Origin: Mayamaea pseudoterrestris
Lineage: Eukaryota; Bacillariophyta; Bacillariophyceae; Sellaphorales; Sellaphoraceae
Direction of reading: 5' to 3'
DNA length: 64,000 nt
Assembly (NCBI GenBank): GCA_027923505.1
Contig: BROI01000016.1
Location: forward strand, 1-64,000
Shown here: positions 52,007 to 62,537 of the stretch, piece after piece
How positions within the stretch are numbered: the first letter of the stretch is position 1
Layout: every line of letters begins with the position of its first letter
The notes under the pieces: model-generated
The model's input: only the letters and a program-made list of their open reading frames with translations
Database searches by the model: none
What the model was told of the DNA's origin: nothing
Made by a program: the position numbers and the translations under genes

Positions 52007-53305
52007 CTACTCTGCAATGCTTTTCCCATCCGTCACAGCGTGAATAGCTTTCGCAACATACTCGAGATTGTTGTCATTCAGCCCTGCAAGACTGATGCGC
52101 CCATCCTTGGTCAGGTAGATGGCATGCTCATCCGTCAGAACATCGCACATGCCCTTGCTCATACCCGTAAAGGCAAACATACCAATTTGTTCACTCACAT
52201 GGGACCAATCATGCGTCGATCCAACTTCGCTCAGCTTTTGCACAAGTTTCGTCCGCATGTTTTGAATGCGTTTCGCCATCTGAGCACACTCCTCGTAGTA
52301 TTGACTCGTCAGCTGCGAGTCGGAAAGCACCGTTTTCACGATACTGCTCCCGTGCCGCGGAGGTGAACTGTACATTGGCCGAATGACGAGTCGTAGCTGA
52401 CTCAGCAAACGTTCCTTCTCTTTCGCGTCCTTGCAGACGATGGAGAGCGTTCCGCAACGTTCGCCGTACAGGCCAAAATTCTTGGCAAACGACTGCGCCA
52501 GCAAGACTGGTAATCCTCGTCCCACGACGTAGCGCAAGGCTGCCGCGTCGCGCTCCGCATCGCCCGAGGCAAAGCCTTGGTACGCACTGTCAAAGAAGGC
52601 AACATGTTTCTTTGCTTCCAACGCATCGGCAATCAATGCCCATTGCGCCATGGAAGGATCGCAGCCCGTCGGATTATGTGCGCACGCGTGCAGCAAAATG
52701 ATGGATCCGTCGGGCGCGTCATTGATATCCGCCAGCATGCCGTCGAGATCCAACCCGTTCGTTTGGCGCGAGTAGTACCGATACGGTGCCGTTTGGAGCC
52801 CACATTCTTCAAAAATCTTCCAATGGTTTCCCCACGTTGGTGTCGGAACGTAAATGGTTTTTTGTTTAGGCCAGAATCGTGCCAAGAACTCGCCGCCGAT
52901 GCGGCACGCGCCGGTGCCAGACAATGTTTGCACACCAGCGAGCCGATCCAACTCAAAATCGTTGCCATAGGCAAACAGTAGAGCCTTGTCGACATAATCC
53001 TTGTCGCCTTCAATTGGCAAGTACTCTTTATTGTCTTGCAGCAACAGCTCCTCCGCTCTTTGTACGCTCGGTAGCACCCACGGATTTCCGTCCGCGTCGC
53101 GATAGGCTCCGACGCAAACGTTGACTTTGCGTGCATCCCTACAGGCACGAAAGGCTTGCGCAATGCCCAGTATGTTGTCGGCTGGTCCCGTTTCGACCGC
53201 GCTCCAAACGTTGGAGGCAGTAGTCGTTGTACTAACGGATGGCAAGGAGAAACTGTCGGCCGAAACACCGAGCAGCAACAGCAGAGGCAGAATCATGACT
53301 ATCAT
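52007..53305 (-). CDS. Aspartate aminotransferase (class I) with signal peptide
   Basis: A single exon of 432 residues. The PLP-binding lysine lies in QSFAKNFGLYGERCGTLSIV, preceded by SGTGACRIGGEF, PTPTWGNHWKIFEECGL, LHACAHNPTGCDPS and FDSAYQGFASGD, and followed by SSPPRHGSSIV, all conserved in eukaryotic aspartate aminotransferases. It interconverts aspartate + 2-oxoglutarate with oxaloacetate + glutamate. The N-terminus MIVMILPLLLLLGVSADSF is a signal peptide, unlike cytosolic or mitochondrial forms, and SADSFSLPS may be a plastid bipartite junction with Phe after the cleavage site. Plastid or secretory location is therefore inferred. The C-terminus is complete. Confidence 0.93.
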   Translation of the reverse strand: MIVMILPLLLLLGVSADSFSLPSVSTTTTASNVWSAVETGPADNILGIAQAFRACRDARKVNVCVGAYRDADGNPWVLPSVQRAEELLLQDNKEYLPIEGDKDYVDKALLFAYGNDFELDRLAGVQTLSGTGACRIGGEFLARFWPKQKTIYVPTPTWGNHWKIFEECGLQTAPYRYYSRQTNGLDLDGMLADINDAPDGSIILLHACAHNPTGCDPSMAQWALIADALEAKKHVAFFDSAYQGFASGDAERDAAALRYVVGRGLPVLLAQSFAKNFGLYGERCGTLSIVCKDAKEKERLLSQLRLVIRPMYSSPPRHGSSIVKTVLSDSQLTSQYYEECAQMAKRIQNMRTKLVQKLSEVGSTHDWSHVSEQIGMFAFTGMSKGMCDVLTDEHAIYLTKDGRISLAGLNDNNLEYVAKAIHAVTDGKSIAE

Positions 53306-53580
53306 GCTACGTATTCTGTCAAGATGAAGAAGCTTGTTTTAATAGGCGACAGCAAGTTCTAGCGCCAAGGTCAAAGGGAAGTGACGATGAATGAGGCAAA
53401 CATTGGTGCATTCGATTTTGTCGTCATCAGTAGCGGTGCGACAGCGTATTCAATGGTCACGGCGCGCACCTTTTCGCACGACCCAAGACTTCTTTGTCTT
53501 TTTCCAATCACTTTTCGACAACAAACATGCCTCGTAAAGAGTGAATCTATCCACTACTAAGCCTCCATTCATTACTAAAG

Positions 53581-54921
53581 ATGATGTCGACAGCAAGACT
53601 AGGTCGGAAACACGTCTGTATACTTGTTGCCGGATTGGTGATCCTGATGGACATAAATATTGCCCGAAAAGGTTCCAAGTTTGTGGATCTGTCGGTATTG
53701 TGGGCGGAGGACGACCAGCAACCCATTCACCGTCGACCGCCGCAAGTGCCTCTTTGCCCCGAATGTTTGGAGATTATCCAGAGGGCAAACCTCACGGACA
53801 CTAGCTTTGTCGACGTTGCAACGAACTACTCGCACATGGGAGCCGTCGACGAACGAAACAAAACTGGATACGTTCACGACGTGACTACACTTCGACGAAA
53901 TCAACCGAAATGGAACATGACCGACCAAGACATTGCGGCGCAATGCGAAAATCAAGATGACTGGTACAGAATGCTCAAGCAGCGAGTTTTTGTTGATTGG
54001 GAGTATGAGCAACGAATGCAAGCGTCAAGCAAGAAACGAATTAAAATTCTTTGCATCCTTTACACGTCGACCAAGAGCCACGCAAAAGTAGTAAACATTC
54101 GAGAAACGTGGGGGTACGTATGTAATTGTTGCAGAATACGCTGTCTCAATAAACACGTGGCGTTGTCTCAAGCTCATTCATGTTTCGTCGTCGGCAGACC
54201 CAAATGTGATGGAATGCTAGTGGCATCGGATACGGCAGACAAAACAATTGACAGTGTGAAGCTTCTACACAAGGGCCCGGAGGAGTACAAGAACATGTGG
54301 CAGAAAATCAGAAGCATGTGGGAGTACGTCTACGACAACTACTACAACGAATACGACTTTTTTCACATGGGTGGAGACGACATGTACCTCATTGTCGAGA
54401 ATTTACGACGCTATCTGGAGAGTGACGAGATCCAAGCCGCTCAGAATGGAGGCACGTTTGTTTCCAGCAAACCGGAGAAGATGCAATATCCATTGTTCCT
54501 TGGAAATCGAGTCAAGCATAATGGTGACGTAAAACAAATGTACAACGGAGGCGGCTGTGGATACACGCTCAACAAGGCTGCACTGAAACTACTTGTCGTC
54601 GACGGCTTGCCAAACTCTCACGTTGACGTTGTGGGCTCCGCGGAAGACTTGTTTGTGGCGGAAGTCTTTCGCAAGTTTGGCGTTTATCCTTACGAGACGA
54701 AGGATGAGAATCGCGGCGAGCGATACATGGCTCACAATCCAGGATTCCTCTACAACTTTCGCAAAAATAATTGGGTGGGACGATTGACCATGGACCCAGT
54801 GGAAGGTCATAACCACACGTCGCCACAAGCCATTGGGTTTCACTACGTTAGTGGAGAAATGATGAGGCGCATGCATGCCCTTCTTTATCATCAATGCCCG
54901 CCAACGCTAATGACAACTTGA
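53581..54921 (+). CDS. GT31 glycosyltransferase, core-1 beta-1,3-galactosyltransferase-like
   Basis: Two exons (53581-54113 and 54198-54921, 84-nt in-frame intron) give 418 residues. A type II anchor follows the N-terminus (KHVCILVAGLVILMDINIA). After the stem, the catalytic domain matches C1GalT: VVNIRETWG joined to PKCDGMLVASD, EEYKNMWQKIRSMWEYVYDN, DFFHMGGDDMYLIVENLRRY (the DDD/GDD metal motif), MYNGGGCGYTLNKAALKLLV and SAEDLFVAEVFRKFG. Homologs transfer galactose or a similar sugar onto O-linked GalNAc in the Golgi. The acceptor here is unknown; the nearby PT-rich secreted proteins are plausible O-glycan carriers. The intron lacks a stop, so its retention would insert 28 Cys-containing residues into the active domain. 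Confidence 0.85.
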   Translation: MMSTARLGRKHVCILVAGLVILMDINIARKGSKFVDLSVLWAEDDQQPIHRRPPQVPLCPECLEIIQRANLTDTSFVDVATNYSHMGAVDERNKTGYVHDVTTLRRNQPKWNMTDQDIAAQCENQDDWYRMLKQRVFVDWEYEQRMQASSKKRIKILCILYTSTKSHAKVVNIRETWGYVCNCCRIRCLNKHVALSQAHSCFVVGRPKCDGMLVASDTADKTIDSVKLLHKGPEEYKNMWQKIRSMWEYVYDNYYNEYDFFHMGGDDMYLIVENLRRYLESDEIQAAQNGGTFVSSKPEKMQYPLFLGNRVKHNGDVKQMYNGGGCGYTLNKAALKLLVVDGLPNSHVDVVGSAEDLFVAEVFRKFGVYPYETKDENRGERYMAHNPGFLYNFRKNNWVGRLTMDPVEGHNHTSPQAIGFHYVSGEMMRRMHALLYHQCPPTLMTT

Positions 54922-55176
54922 TCCGCATGCAGTACTCTGTTTGTAATCTTACTGCTGCTTTCCACGAAGTTGAACGACGCTGAAAAGTCTGCATAAACCG
55001 TCGGTTTGTGATTCATCCGAGTCGGCGTTCAGTAGGCGACCCTTACTAGGGACACTGTGCATTGGGAAAACGACAGCGGGCTCGTGCGAATTCACGCTAC
55101 ATCGTGCGAGCAACACTCTTTAGATAAACTATAGATGCATGCTATAGCTATGTGAGTCTATCAACTTTAGTCAACG

Positions 55177-58100
55177 TTATATTTGACGTCTAAGGACCCT
55201 TCGATTCGTCGTCGAGCCGTCGGCAAAAGTACAGAGTGAGCCCTTGCAACATGTGTCGTAAGCCGTTTGAGTGTAGCCCGCCGCACATACATCGGGATCA
55301 TAGTCGACGACAGACTTGGTGCAGAAAACGCCGCCGCCTCCGCCGCACTGTGATGCTTGAATCCTGAACGAGCCATAACCAAAGTTCGGAAGACGTATTC
55401 CGTTCCGTTCAAATCGCGGAATTGCATAATTGACCTCGTCGCGAGCAATCATATTCCAAGTTGGGACACCCAGCCAGTCTGGATTCCCTGTCCACGTGCG
55501 CGCTAGCATGAAGACGCGAAAGGTTAACACGCCCGAAGCATCGACATGGTACACGTTGCCCGCTCCCGTTCGTACAAGATCGATTGAAGCAACCGAGTGC
55601 AGATACTCATGGCAGCTTGACGAGCCATCCCAATTATCCCAACACCAACTTTCAGCGTCTGCACTTATGCTAAACACAGTCCCGACAGGATAGGCAATGC
55701 TGAGCAGAAGAGTATCCTGAGGAGCAACCTCAATCTGTGATATTGTCAAATCGCGAGGTGCTCCGCCGTTCAGCTTCAATATCCAGCCAAATCCGCCAAC
55801 TGGGCCGACAGTGTCCGGATTGGCAGTAATAGCAAGGCCTTGGCTGGTACCAGAATGCATTGGACTAAATTTATAACCTGCGTGTCGAATGTAGCCTTCG
55901 GCAGGACATGGTGCATTGTTGCCGTTCCCGCAGTAGTCATTTCCCGTTTTGTCATGCAAGGCTGGGTTCCATTCAAAATGGACATGAGCAAGTCCTCTAC
56001 TAGGTCCATTGTTCTTCTTGATAAAGCTCACAGGACCTTGCTCGTCAAACGTGACATCATCGTCCACCCTCCACCAATCTTTTGCGCTTAGTAGGCCCGA
56101 TCCAATTAGAACTGGCTCACCAAGTCCAGACGCTGTCCCATCCATGTCCAACCAGTTCTGGCAGCGGCCCGACACAGTATCCTTAGAACCCATGGTGTAC
56201 TTAAATCGACGACCGCAGTCTGTAAATGTGAGCGCCTTGGTGGCTTGCATTATTTCTGGCACAAACTGATCAGAATGTGTTAAAAAGCCAAAGGTGGTAG
56301 ACGAGTCGCTGCATCCCTTGGCACCGTCCAACTCGGTACCACAACCTCGCGTCGGCGACGTTTCGTATTGGTCGAGATCATCTGATCGATAGCCACAGTT
56401 CTGGAAAACAGCATTAGTTATAATGTGGCTCTGGCCAGTATCGTACCAATAGAATCCGCTGCCCTCTAACTTGGCAGCTGTTCCGGGAATGGGGAGGCCG
56501 AGATCTTCGCCAGTTCGACAGGCGACATACATGTTGTCTATCCAAAACCCGTCAGAAAGCGCTTCAATAGCGAGTCTTTGATCGTACGCTTCAAACCCTT
56601 TAACATTCATTTGACCAGTCCACGAGTTGAGACCAACGCCGGCTGTCAAAAAAGTCTTGGTGTTGGTAAAGTTGAGCGGTAAAACATCCTCTTCAGCGCA
56701 CCAGCAATATGCGCCCACACAGGACTTATACTCGGCGCAGGGCGAGCGCAAGTCTCGGTCAAAATTTCCACGACCAGGGTTGTAGCGCAGACTACCATCT
56801 TCTTTAAAGTATAGCGACCCACCGACGTAAAGCGCGCCTGCATGCTCCCACCAAAACCCAGTCGAATGAGCTGTGTTGCCGTCAAAGGTCAGTACACTTG
56901 CACTGCCTGGTCGCAAAATGACATCATTGTGAAGACCAATGGGCTTTTCAAGCACTGGAAAGGCAAATCCGGACCATCCCTGTTAATCGTAAGAGGAAGG
57001 TGACAGGAGATCGTAAGAACATCTCACAGGACAAAACATTGTTCGCACCAATAAAACTTACTCCGCTGGCAGCATTACCAAAAATGCAATTGTGAACATT
57101 GGTGATGTAAAATCCAGACGCTGCTACATCAGCTGGCAATGTCAGCTCGCTTCCAGCCACTTTCGACGCATCATAGTCACTCAACCCTTGGCTGCTGCCC
57201 GACGGAAGCTCGGGACCAAGCGTATGAATGTGAGCGGCGAGGTTGTAGGAGATCGTATTTTCCTCTTCCACGCCATCTTCCAGATAGTAACAATATCCAG
57301 TGACGTCGTAGGCAACATTTTCGGAAACGGTTGCCTTGTTTGTACCATGCACGGATATACATCGATAGTATGATCTATGTACCGAGCTTTCGCGAAAATA
57401 GCAGGTCGGACATTCGTTAAGCAGATGAAAATGCATTGGATAGCGACCCAAAACATTGGTTTGGCCCATGCGATAAAGCTCAATACCTTCAACCTGAGCA
57501 GTTCCAGTTCCAAGCACCATGACGTGTCCGCCAAACCCAGTTTTCATTGCGTTCGTGTTGGGCCTTGGAAGGTTGTAAAGAAAGTGCCAATTTGGATACG
57601 TGGTCACTTTAAGGTTCAATAAATCTTGGTCAGTTGGCTCCGAATCGTCCGCTGCACCTTGAATGACAATGGTCCGCGACAAAAGGCCCGCTTCTACTTG
57701 ATAGTAATTGTTGGCAACGTGCTTATACTTTGTCGGCTGCATCAAGTGCACCACAGCACCAACTCCAGCCGGTGTATCTGCCGCACTGGCAACTTGATAG
57801 ACTGTGACTACCTCGTTTTGATGAAATGCCCGCGAGTCGTACATGATGCTTGACGTCAAAACTACTTCTTGTCCACGTTCCCAGTTGACTGGTTGCTGAA
57901 GCAAGAGCACTGTTTTGCCAGCTTCTATAGTTTTGGCAAGTCTTGACCATGTTGCGTAGTAGCGCTTCCCGTGCAGACTCAATTTTCCAGTCACCACAAT
58001 ACCCTTGGTAGTCGGACTTGGAACGTTTTGAACAACGTCCACTGGCCGCGCGCCCCAGAGAGTGATGCTCGTTGGCGTTTCAATTCGACAAGTCTCGCTT

Positions 58101-58732
58101 CCAGCCACAAGTTTGCCCTTAACGTCCACACCTTTGACGAGCATTGTGATTCCAGCAGAATTCTCTCCCAAAATCAGGTCAGTCGACGCTGGAACAGTAA
58201 TAACGCCAAGTTTCTCCAAGACGGACTGTCGAACGACAATCTTGGATCTAGCCGGAAGCGTCACATCGGCTCCAGCGCTGGGAATCGCACCACTTGGCCA
58301 AGTGCTCGCATCATGCCAACTCTTCAAGCCACTCTGCAGATGCGGACAGTTGGTTCGTGCGTTGCCTTGTATAATTATTGGAACTGGTGGATTTGGCAGA
58401 GAAATGACTTTGGAGTTTGTCGCCGATGTAATGTAGGGACCGCTAGGTACTGGACCCAAGGTGACCGCTGCCGATGGCGCTAACGTCGGCTTGATGGCAC
58501 ATTTTGCTAGGCACTGGTCTTGACACCTCTGCTTGACGAGTTTGCCAGTCGACAAGTCGGTCATGCGGCAGTACTTGCGCTTGCTTGCGACTTGACTGCA
58601 GCGAAGCGATTGTCGTACGTTATTGACGCGAACGACGACCTTCAACCCGACATCATTCTTGCACGCATGAGCAATCGAGTTGAACAAAACGATGAGGAGC
58701 AACAGTGCCCGTGGCGCCTTGCTGTGCCCCAT
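55177..58732 (-). CDS. Secreted G8-domain / CEMIP-like beta-helix protein
   Basis: Two exons (58732-57062 and 56979-55177, 82-nt phase-0 intron) give 1157 residues. The signal peptide MGHSKAPRALLLLIVLFNSI ends at AHA. A short Cys-rich region and a Pro-rich linker precede the G8 domain (about 190-320: SWHDASTWPSGAIPSAGADV, LGVITVPASTDLILG, GITMLVKGVDVKGKLVAGSE). The parallel beta-helix that follows carries LGRYPMHFHLLNE, the His-rich signature of the CEMIP/TMEM2/PKHDL1 family, then ENVAYDVTGYCYYLEDGVEE. The second exon encodes WSGFAFPVLEK and a C-terminal Cys-rich tail. Animal CEMIP degrades hyaluronan; the algal substrate is unknown. The inner ATG at 58732 is chosen because it starts the signal peptide. 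Confidence 0.82.
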
Positions 58733-58951
58733 TATCGCAATCCTTGGTCCCTTGTTAATTGACAAGCTCGATGCTGCGTGCTGCGCGTTTCCCTTCCCTC
58801 GATTCCACTTCCAACAACTGTTGTAATACCAAGCACGCCTAGAGAATTCTGCAAGCTTATTGAGTATCACGTAAAGTTGATCGAGTGGGATCAAACAATG
58901 TCGTTGCTCGCTTGTCTAAAGTTGTCGTCCCAAGCAAGAAAATTTTTTTGG

Positions 58952-60404
58952 GAGGGACCGGAACGGTCCCCCGGGGGACCGCAGGTCCCTCGAAGCGCGC
59001 GAGCGGGCGCCCGCTGACTCGGGAGATGGTGCGACGTGCGTGCATGAACAGCCATCCACACAAATCGTGTCATGTGCCGAAATCAACCAGCAAACAGGAA
59101 ACCAGCATCAGCAACAGCATCGAACGTTCGACAACAAACACAACAAGCAAAAGGAGAATAGAAAACGGCGACAACAACCTACGCACCTCCATGGCAATAC
59201 ATAGTGTGACGCACCTCAGCGCAGCAAATAACATGAATGGCGCGCCTCAGCATCGACGCCCGCAGCGGCCAGCGGTAGTCGAACGTCGAACATCACAGAC
59301 ATGCAGTCGAACCATGGAGAAGCGACAGACAAAGGCAGTTTCATTTGATCATACATAATGACAACAAGTTACAACTTTAATCAAGGAGAGTTGTGTCAAT
59401 GTGCCAAAATCAACTCGCAGCAGCAGCATCAAACGTTCGTCAAAACCAACACGCAAAAACGGCAAGCTCCTCCAAGCAGCCCCATCTTGTTGTTGCTAAC
59501 ATTGTCATTTGTTCTTTAAATCTTTAAAAAGCCGCCTCCAATGCTGCTATTGACAAGGAAATAAATGTGAGTGCAATTCACCATGGCCGCCGTCATGGAG
59601 CAGACACGCCTGCCGCAGCGCCGCAGTCCTTCCAGTTGTCAGAGTCATTCTCCCTACGGCCTCCTTCCTTGCCCGTTACATTGAGACAAATGATGATTCT
59701 TTGAATGGTGCATCAAACTCACTCTGACTGCTGATCCTCCTTTAAGTACTTGATTGGATTGACCGACATGCCCTCCGAGAACATTCCCATCCTTGTCGCT
59801 GCTCTGATTTAAGGCCCACACGGTGCATTCAGGGCCATTGTCTGCGCCCAGCGGTACCTTGCCATTGCGGGCTATACCACCCGCTGGATTACTTGATTCA
59901 CCGGTTTTGGTTTGGAGGTTTTCCGAGGCCCGGCAGGCGTCGAATTGACGGTGGCAGATTTCAGCCTCACTGTCAGTCAATTGGAGGCCACTTCACCAAT
60001 GTGCCAGTGACATTGGCGTGAACAATTAAAAGATTGCAAGCTTTGCGAGGGAGTTTCAAAGTGAGTGCAAGTGTGCACCTCTAGAATTGAGCACACTACC
60101 TTGCGCGCATTGGCTGACACAAAGTGGCAAGCTGCAAAGCAAACGGATGCGAATAGCAAGGTTCCTTTCAAGTCATTGAAGAATTCTATTGGGATCATAT
60201 ATTCCCAGTTTAGCAACCTACAAGAGTTCAAGTGGACTATTTAATGCTTTTATGGCCAGTAAGAGTAATAGTTAACACTATATTTACGTCCAAAGTACTT
60301 GTCACTTTTCTCTCGCGTCGGGACGCGCATCTTTCGTTCTCGCTTCGGTCAATACCGCAAAGACGGTTTGGTGTCGTACCGGTGTGGTCCCTCGTCGGTC
60401 CCTC
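58952..60404. mobile_element. Possible non-autonomous DNA element with GAGGGACCG ends
   Basis: GAGGGACCG at 58952-58960 reappears inverted as CGGTCCCTC at 60396-60404, with a further GGTCCCTCG at 60386. The 1.45-kb interval between holds no gene that I recognise. The termini would be a 9-bp inverted repeat, extended by internal palindromes on the left. No target duplication is obvious, so this is a suggestion only. Confidence 0.25.
58954..58989. repeat. Nested GGGACC/GGTCCC palindromes
   Basis: GGGACCG (58954-58960), an 18-bp perfect palindrome CGGTCCCCCGGGGGACCG (58964-58981) and GGTCCC (58984-58989) follow each other with 2-3-nt gaps. They can fold as two adjacent hairpins with GAA and GCA loops or as one cruciform. 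The nearest gene starts are 58732 (minus) and none on the plus strand. Confidence 0.8.
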
Positions 60405-60809
60405 GCATGTCTTCTATGCTAGAAAATCATCCTACCAGGTCACATACATGATGTTTCAAGCAAGACCAACATGGCACTCCAAGTTCGTAGAGGCTTATAT
60501 ATGTTTTTACTCAAGAACTCTTTGGAACATGTGGAAACGGCCATAAATGACCCACATGATAACTCGTTGGGCCGAATGTTCAATATCATACGAGTAGCGG
60601 GCATGCGGAGCAAACTTTAAATTCGGTAGCTAGGCAACCAGACCAGCGTCAATTTGGCTATTATATTTGATAGTTGCAAAAATGATGGTGGCGACAGCTG
60701 CAAACTTTGAAAATTGTGCTATACGATTGGAAAGTGACCTGCTTGCATCGAGACTCTCAAGGGAGAACTACAAAGCCGGCCTTCATTAGCAAACGCCAGA
60801 CGCTGTCAC

Positions 60810-62489
60810 TTAGGCTCCACTCCGCTTGGCCATGGCTTGCCGTTGCTTGTCTTTTCGCTTGGCCATTTGATTCTCCTTTCGTCGCTTGCTAAATGTCTTG
60901 CTGTCTCCTTCTGTAGTCGCAGGTTGATCAGCGCTGCTGCCCTGGCCACTTGTTGTTGCTTCCGATGCAGACTGCGGAGGCTGTGGACCTCCTCGACCAG
61001 CTGCCATCCCTCTACCTCGTCCGCCACCGCCGCCTCGACCAGGCACTCGCCCGCCGCGGAGCTTGTCGGGTCCACGAAACGTTTTCGAATCACTTCCAGC
61101 AATATCGTTCCCGTTTCCAGTGGCACGAATGTTTGTATTGGCCGTTTCTTGCCAAAACTGTTGATCAGCTTCAACTTGCTTCAACGCCTTGTTGTAAAGC
61201 AGTACACTTTCATAGTCCGTGGCAGTACTCTTGCCGCCACTTCTCTTGCTAGTCTCAGCTTCATCATTGTCATACAGTCCAACATTTGGCGCGTCATACT
61301 CGTGATCATTGTCCCACTGATCGTCATAGTCGTCATTGTACAAGTCATTGTCAGCCTGCATGACAGTTTCAAGCGCCAATTGCTCGCGCATTGCCTGCGC
61401 CTCCGCCTCCTGCAGCATCTCCTTGGTTTTCAATACGGCGTTGGCGCGCATGGTTTCATCGTTGCGACTGGCGCTGCGGATGCGGGGAAGGTTGCGATCC
61501 AAGTGCTGCAGCGTGGCTGGTAAAGTGGAGCCGTCATCGAGTAGGGTTGCTACGGTGCGTTCCACGTCGCCCTGTGTGACGCTCAAAACGGCTTCCACAA
61601 AGCCTTCCCCCAAATCGGGTAGGACTTGCCGCACCAAGTCAATGCGTCTCTGCATTTCAGCTTCTGCTGCTGCTGTAGACGTTGCTATTGATGCTGGTTG
61701 TTTTCGCGTTTTCGTTTCTACAACTGGTTGAATAGGTGCCAGCAACTGTTGTTTGATTGGCGCGACAGGAAACAGCAATACACGCAAGTAGTCTTGCCGC
61801 GCCGCATCATCACAAAAGACTTGCAACACTGACTGCTTCCATTCCAAAGGCTGAACCGCGACAAAGTCGTTCCAGCGAGCTTCGTGTTGTTGTTGAAGTG
61901 ACTGAATCGATTCCATCATGACATCGGCAGACATGTTTAGCAGAATTAAAGCCAAGAGCTTTTGAGCAATAGCTGCTGTTGCCTGACTTGTTTCATTTTG
62001 AGTCAATAAATGAGACGAACTTAAAGTAGCCTTTGTTGAGCTTGCCATTGATTTTGCGGCCTTGGAAGAATTGGCTGCGAGTTGCTCCACGGCTTGGATT
62101 GCGTCAAGGATTGCTTCGTCTTCCTCTAGCGTCACCAAGACATGCTCAAGTCCCAGGCATAAATCGTGAAACATTTCATGGCAGTATTCTATTGACAATG
62201 TTTCCATGAGCCGCTGATAAGCGTGCTGGAGTTTTGTATAAACGGCTTGATCGCTGCTCGTGACGTCGCTGCATAAGCTTGCCATGATGCGACCCAATTG
62301 AAACAAGTCCAAGGCATCAATCATAACATCATTATCACTTTTTGCTGCCTCCAGCTTGTCAAGCAGTTGTTGCGCAGTTATTGTTAACTGAGTATGCATA
62401 TTGTTGTTGTATTGTATAATTATCCATCGACGTGCTTTTGTGGTTGATCCATGGGACGACGATTTACGATGAGACATAGTTTTCATCAT
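60810..62489 (-). CDS. ASCC2: ASCC2-like CUE-domain protein
   Basis: A single exon of 559 residues. The N-terminal helical region (30-240) is followed by a CUE domain at about 285-330 (IDLVRQVLPDLGEGFVEAVL, GDVERTVATLLDD) and then LPATLQHLDRNLPR, as in ASCC2, where the CUE domain binds K63-linked ubiquitin. The acidic NDDYDDQWDNDHEYD segment and the basic C-terminal KRRKENQMAKRKDKQR tail also match the ASCC2 layout; a Gly/Arg-rich GRGGGGGRGRG stretch lies between them. ASCC2 acts with ASCC3 in alkylation repair and in splitting collided ribosomes. Alternative starts are 62477 (MSHRKSS) and 62399 (MHTQLTIT), the latter where homology begins. Confidence 0.75.
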   Translation of the reverse strand: MMKTMSHRKSSSHGSTTKARRWIIIQYNNNMHTQLTITAQQLLDKLEAAKSDNDVMIDALDLFQLGRIMASLCSDVTSSDQAVYTKLQHAYQRLMETLSIEYCHEMFHDLCLGLEHVLVTLEEDEAILDAIQAVEQLAANSSKAAKSMASSTKATLSSSHLLTQNETSQATAAIAQKLLALILLNMSADVMMESIQSLQQQHEARWNDFVAVQPLEWKQSVLQVFCDDAARQDYLRVLLFPVAPIKQQLLAPIQPVVETKTRKQPASIATSTAAAEAEMQRRIDLVRQVLPDLGEGFVEAVLSVTQGDVERTVATLLDDGSTLPATLQHLDRNLPRIRSASRNDETMRANAVLKTKEMLQEAEAQAMREQLALETVMQADNDLYNDDYDDQWDNDHEYDAPNVGLYDNDEAETSKRSGGKSTATDYESVLLYNKALKQVEADQQFWQETANTNIRATGNGNDIAGSDSKTFRGPDKLRGGRVPGRGGGGGRGRGMAAGRGGPQPPQSASEATTSGQGSSADQPATTEGDSKTFSKRRKENQMAKRKDKQRQAMAKRSGA

Positions 62490-62537
62490 CGCTTAAAAAG
62501 CGCGGTCGCCGCGCGCCCGTCTCAAAAAGGTTTCACC

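Larger units (their letters stand above)
58733..60809. other. 2-kb region without a supported gene
   Basis: Contains the GC-rich palindrome cluster at 58954-58989 and related GGTCCCTCG sequences at 60386-60405. The plus frame 58885-59358 crosses the palindromes and is Thr/Ser/Arg-rich; the minus frame 59654-59980 has an unusual composition (ECTVWALNQSSDKDGNVLGG) and no match I know. Base composition shifts from about 60% GC near 58950-59030 to A/T-rich near 60230-60700. Confidence 0.45.
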
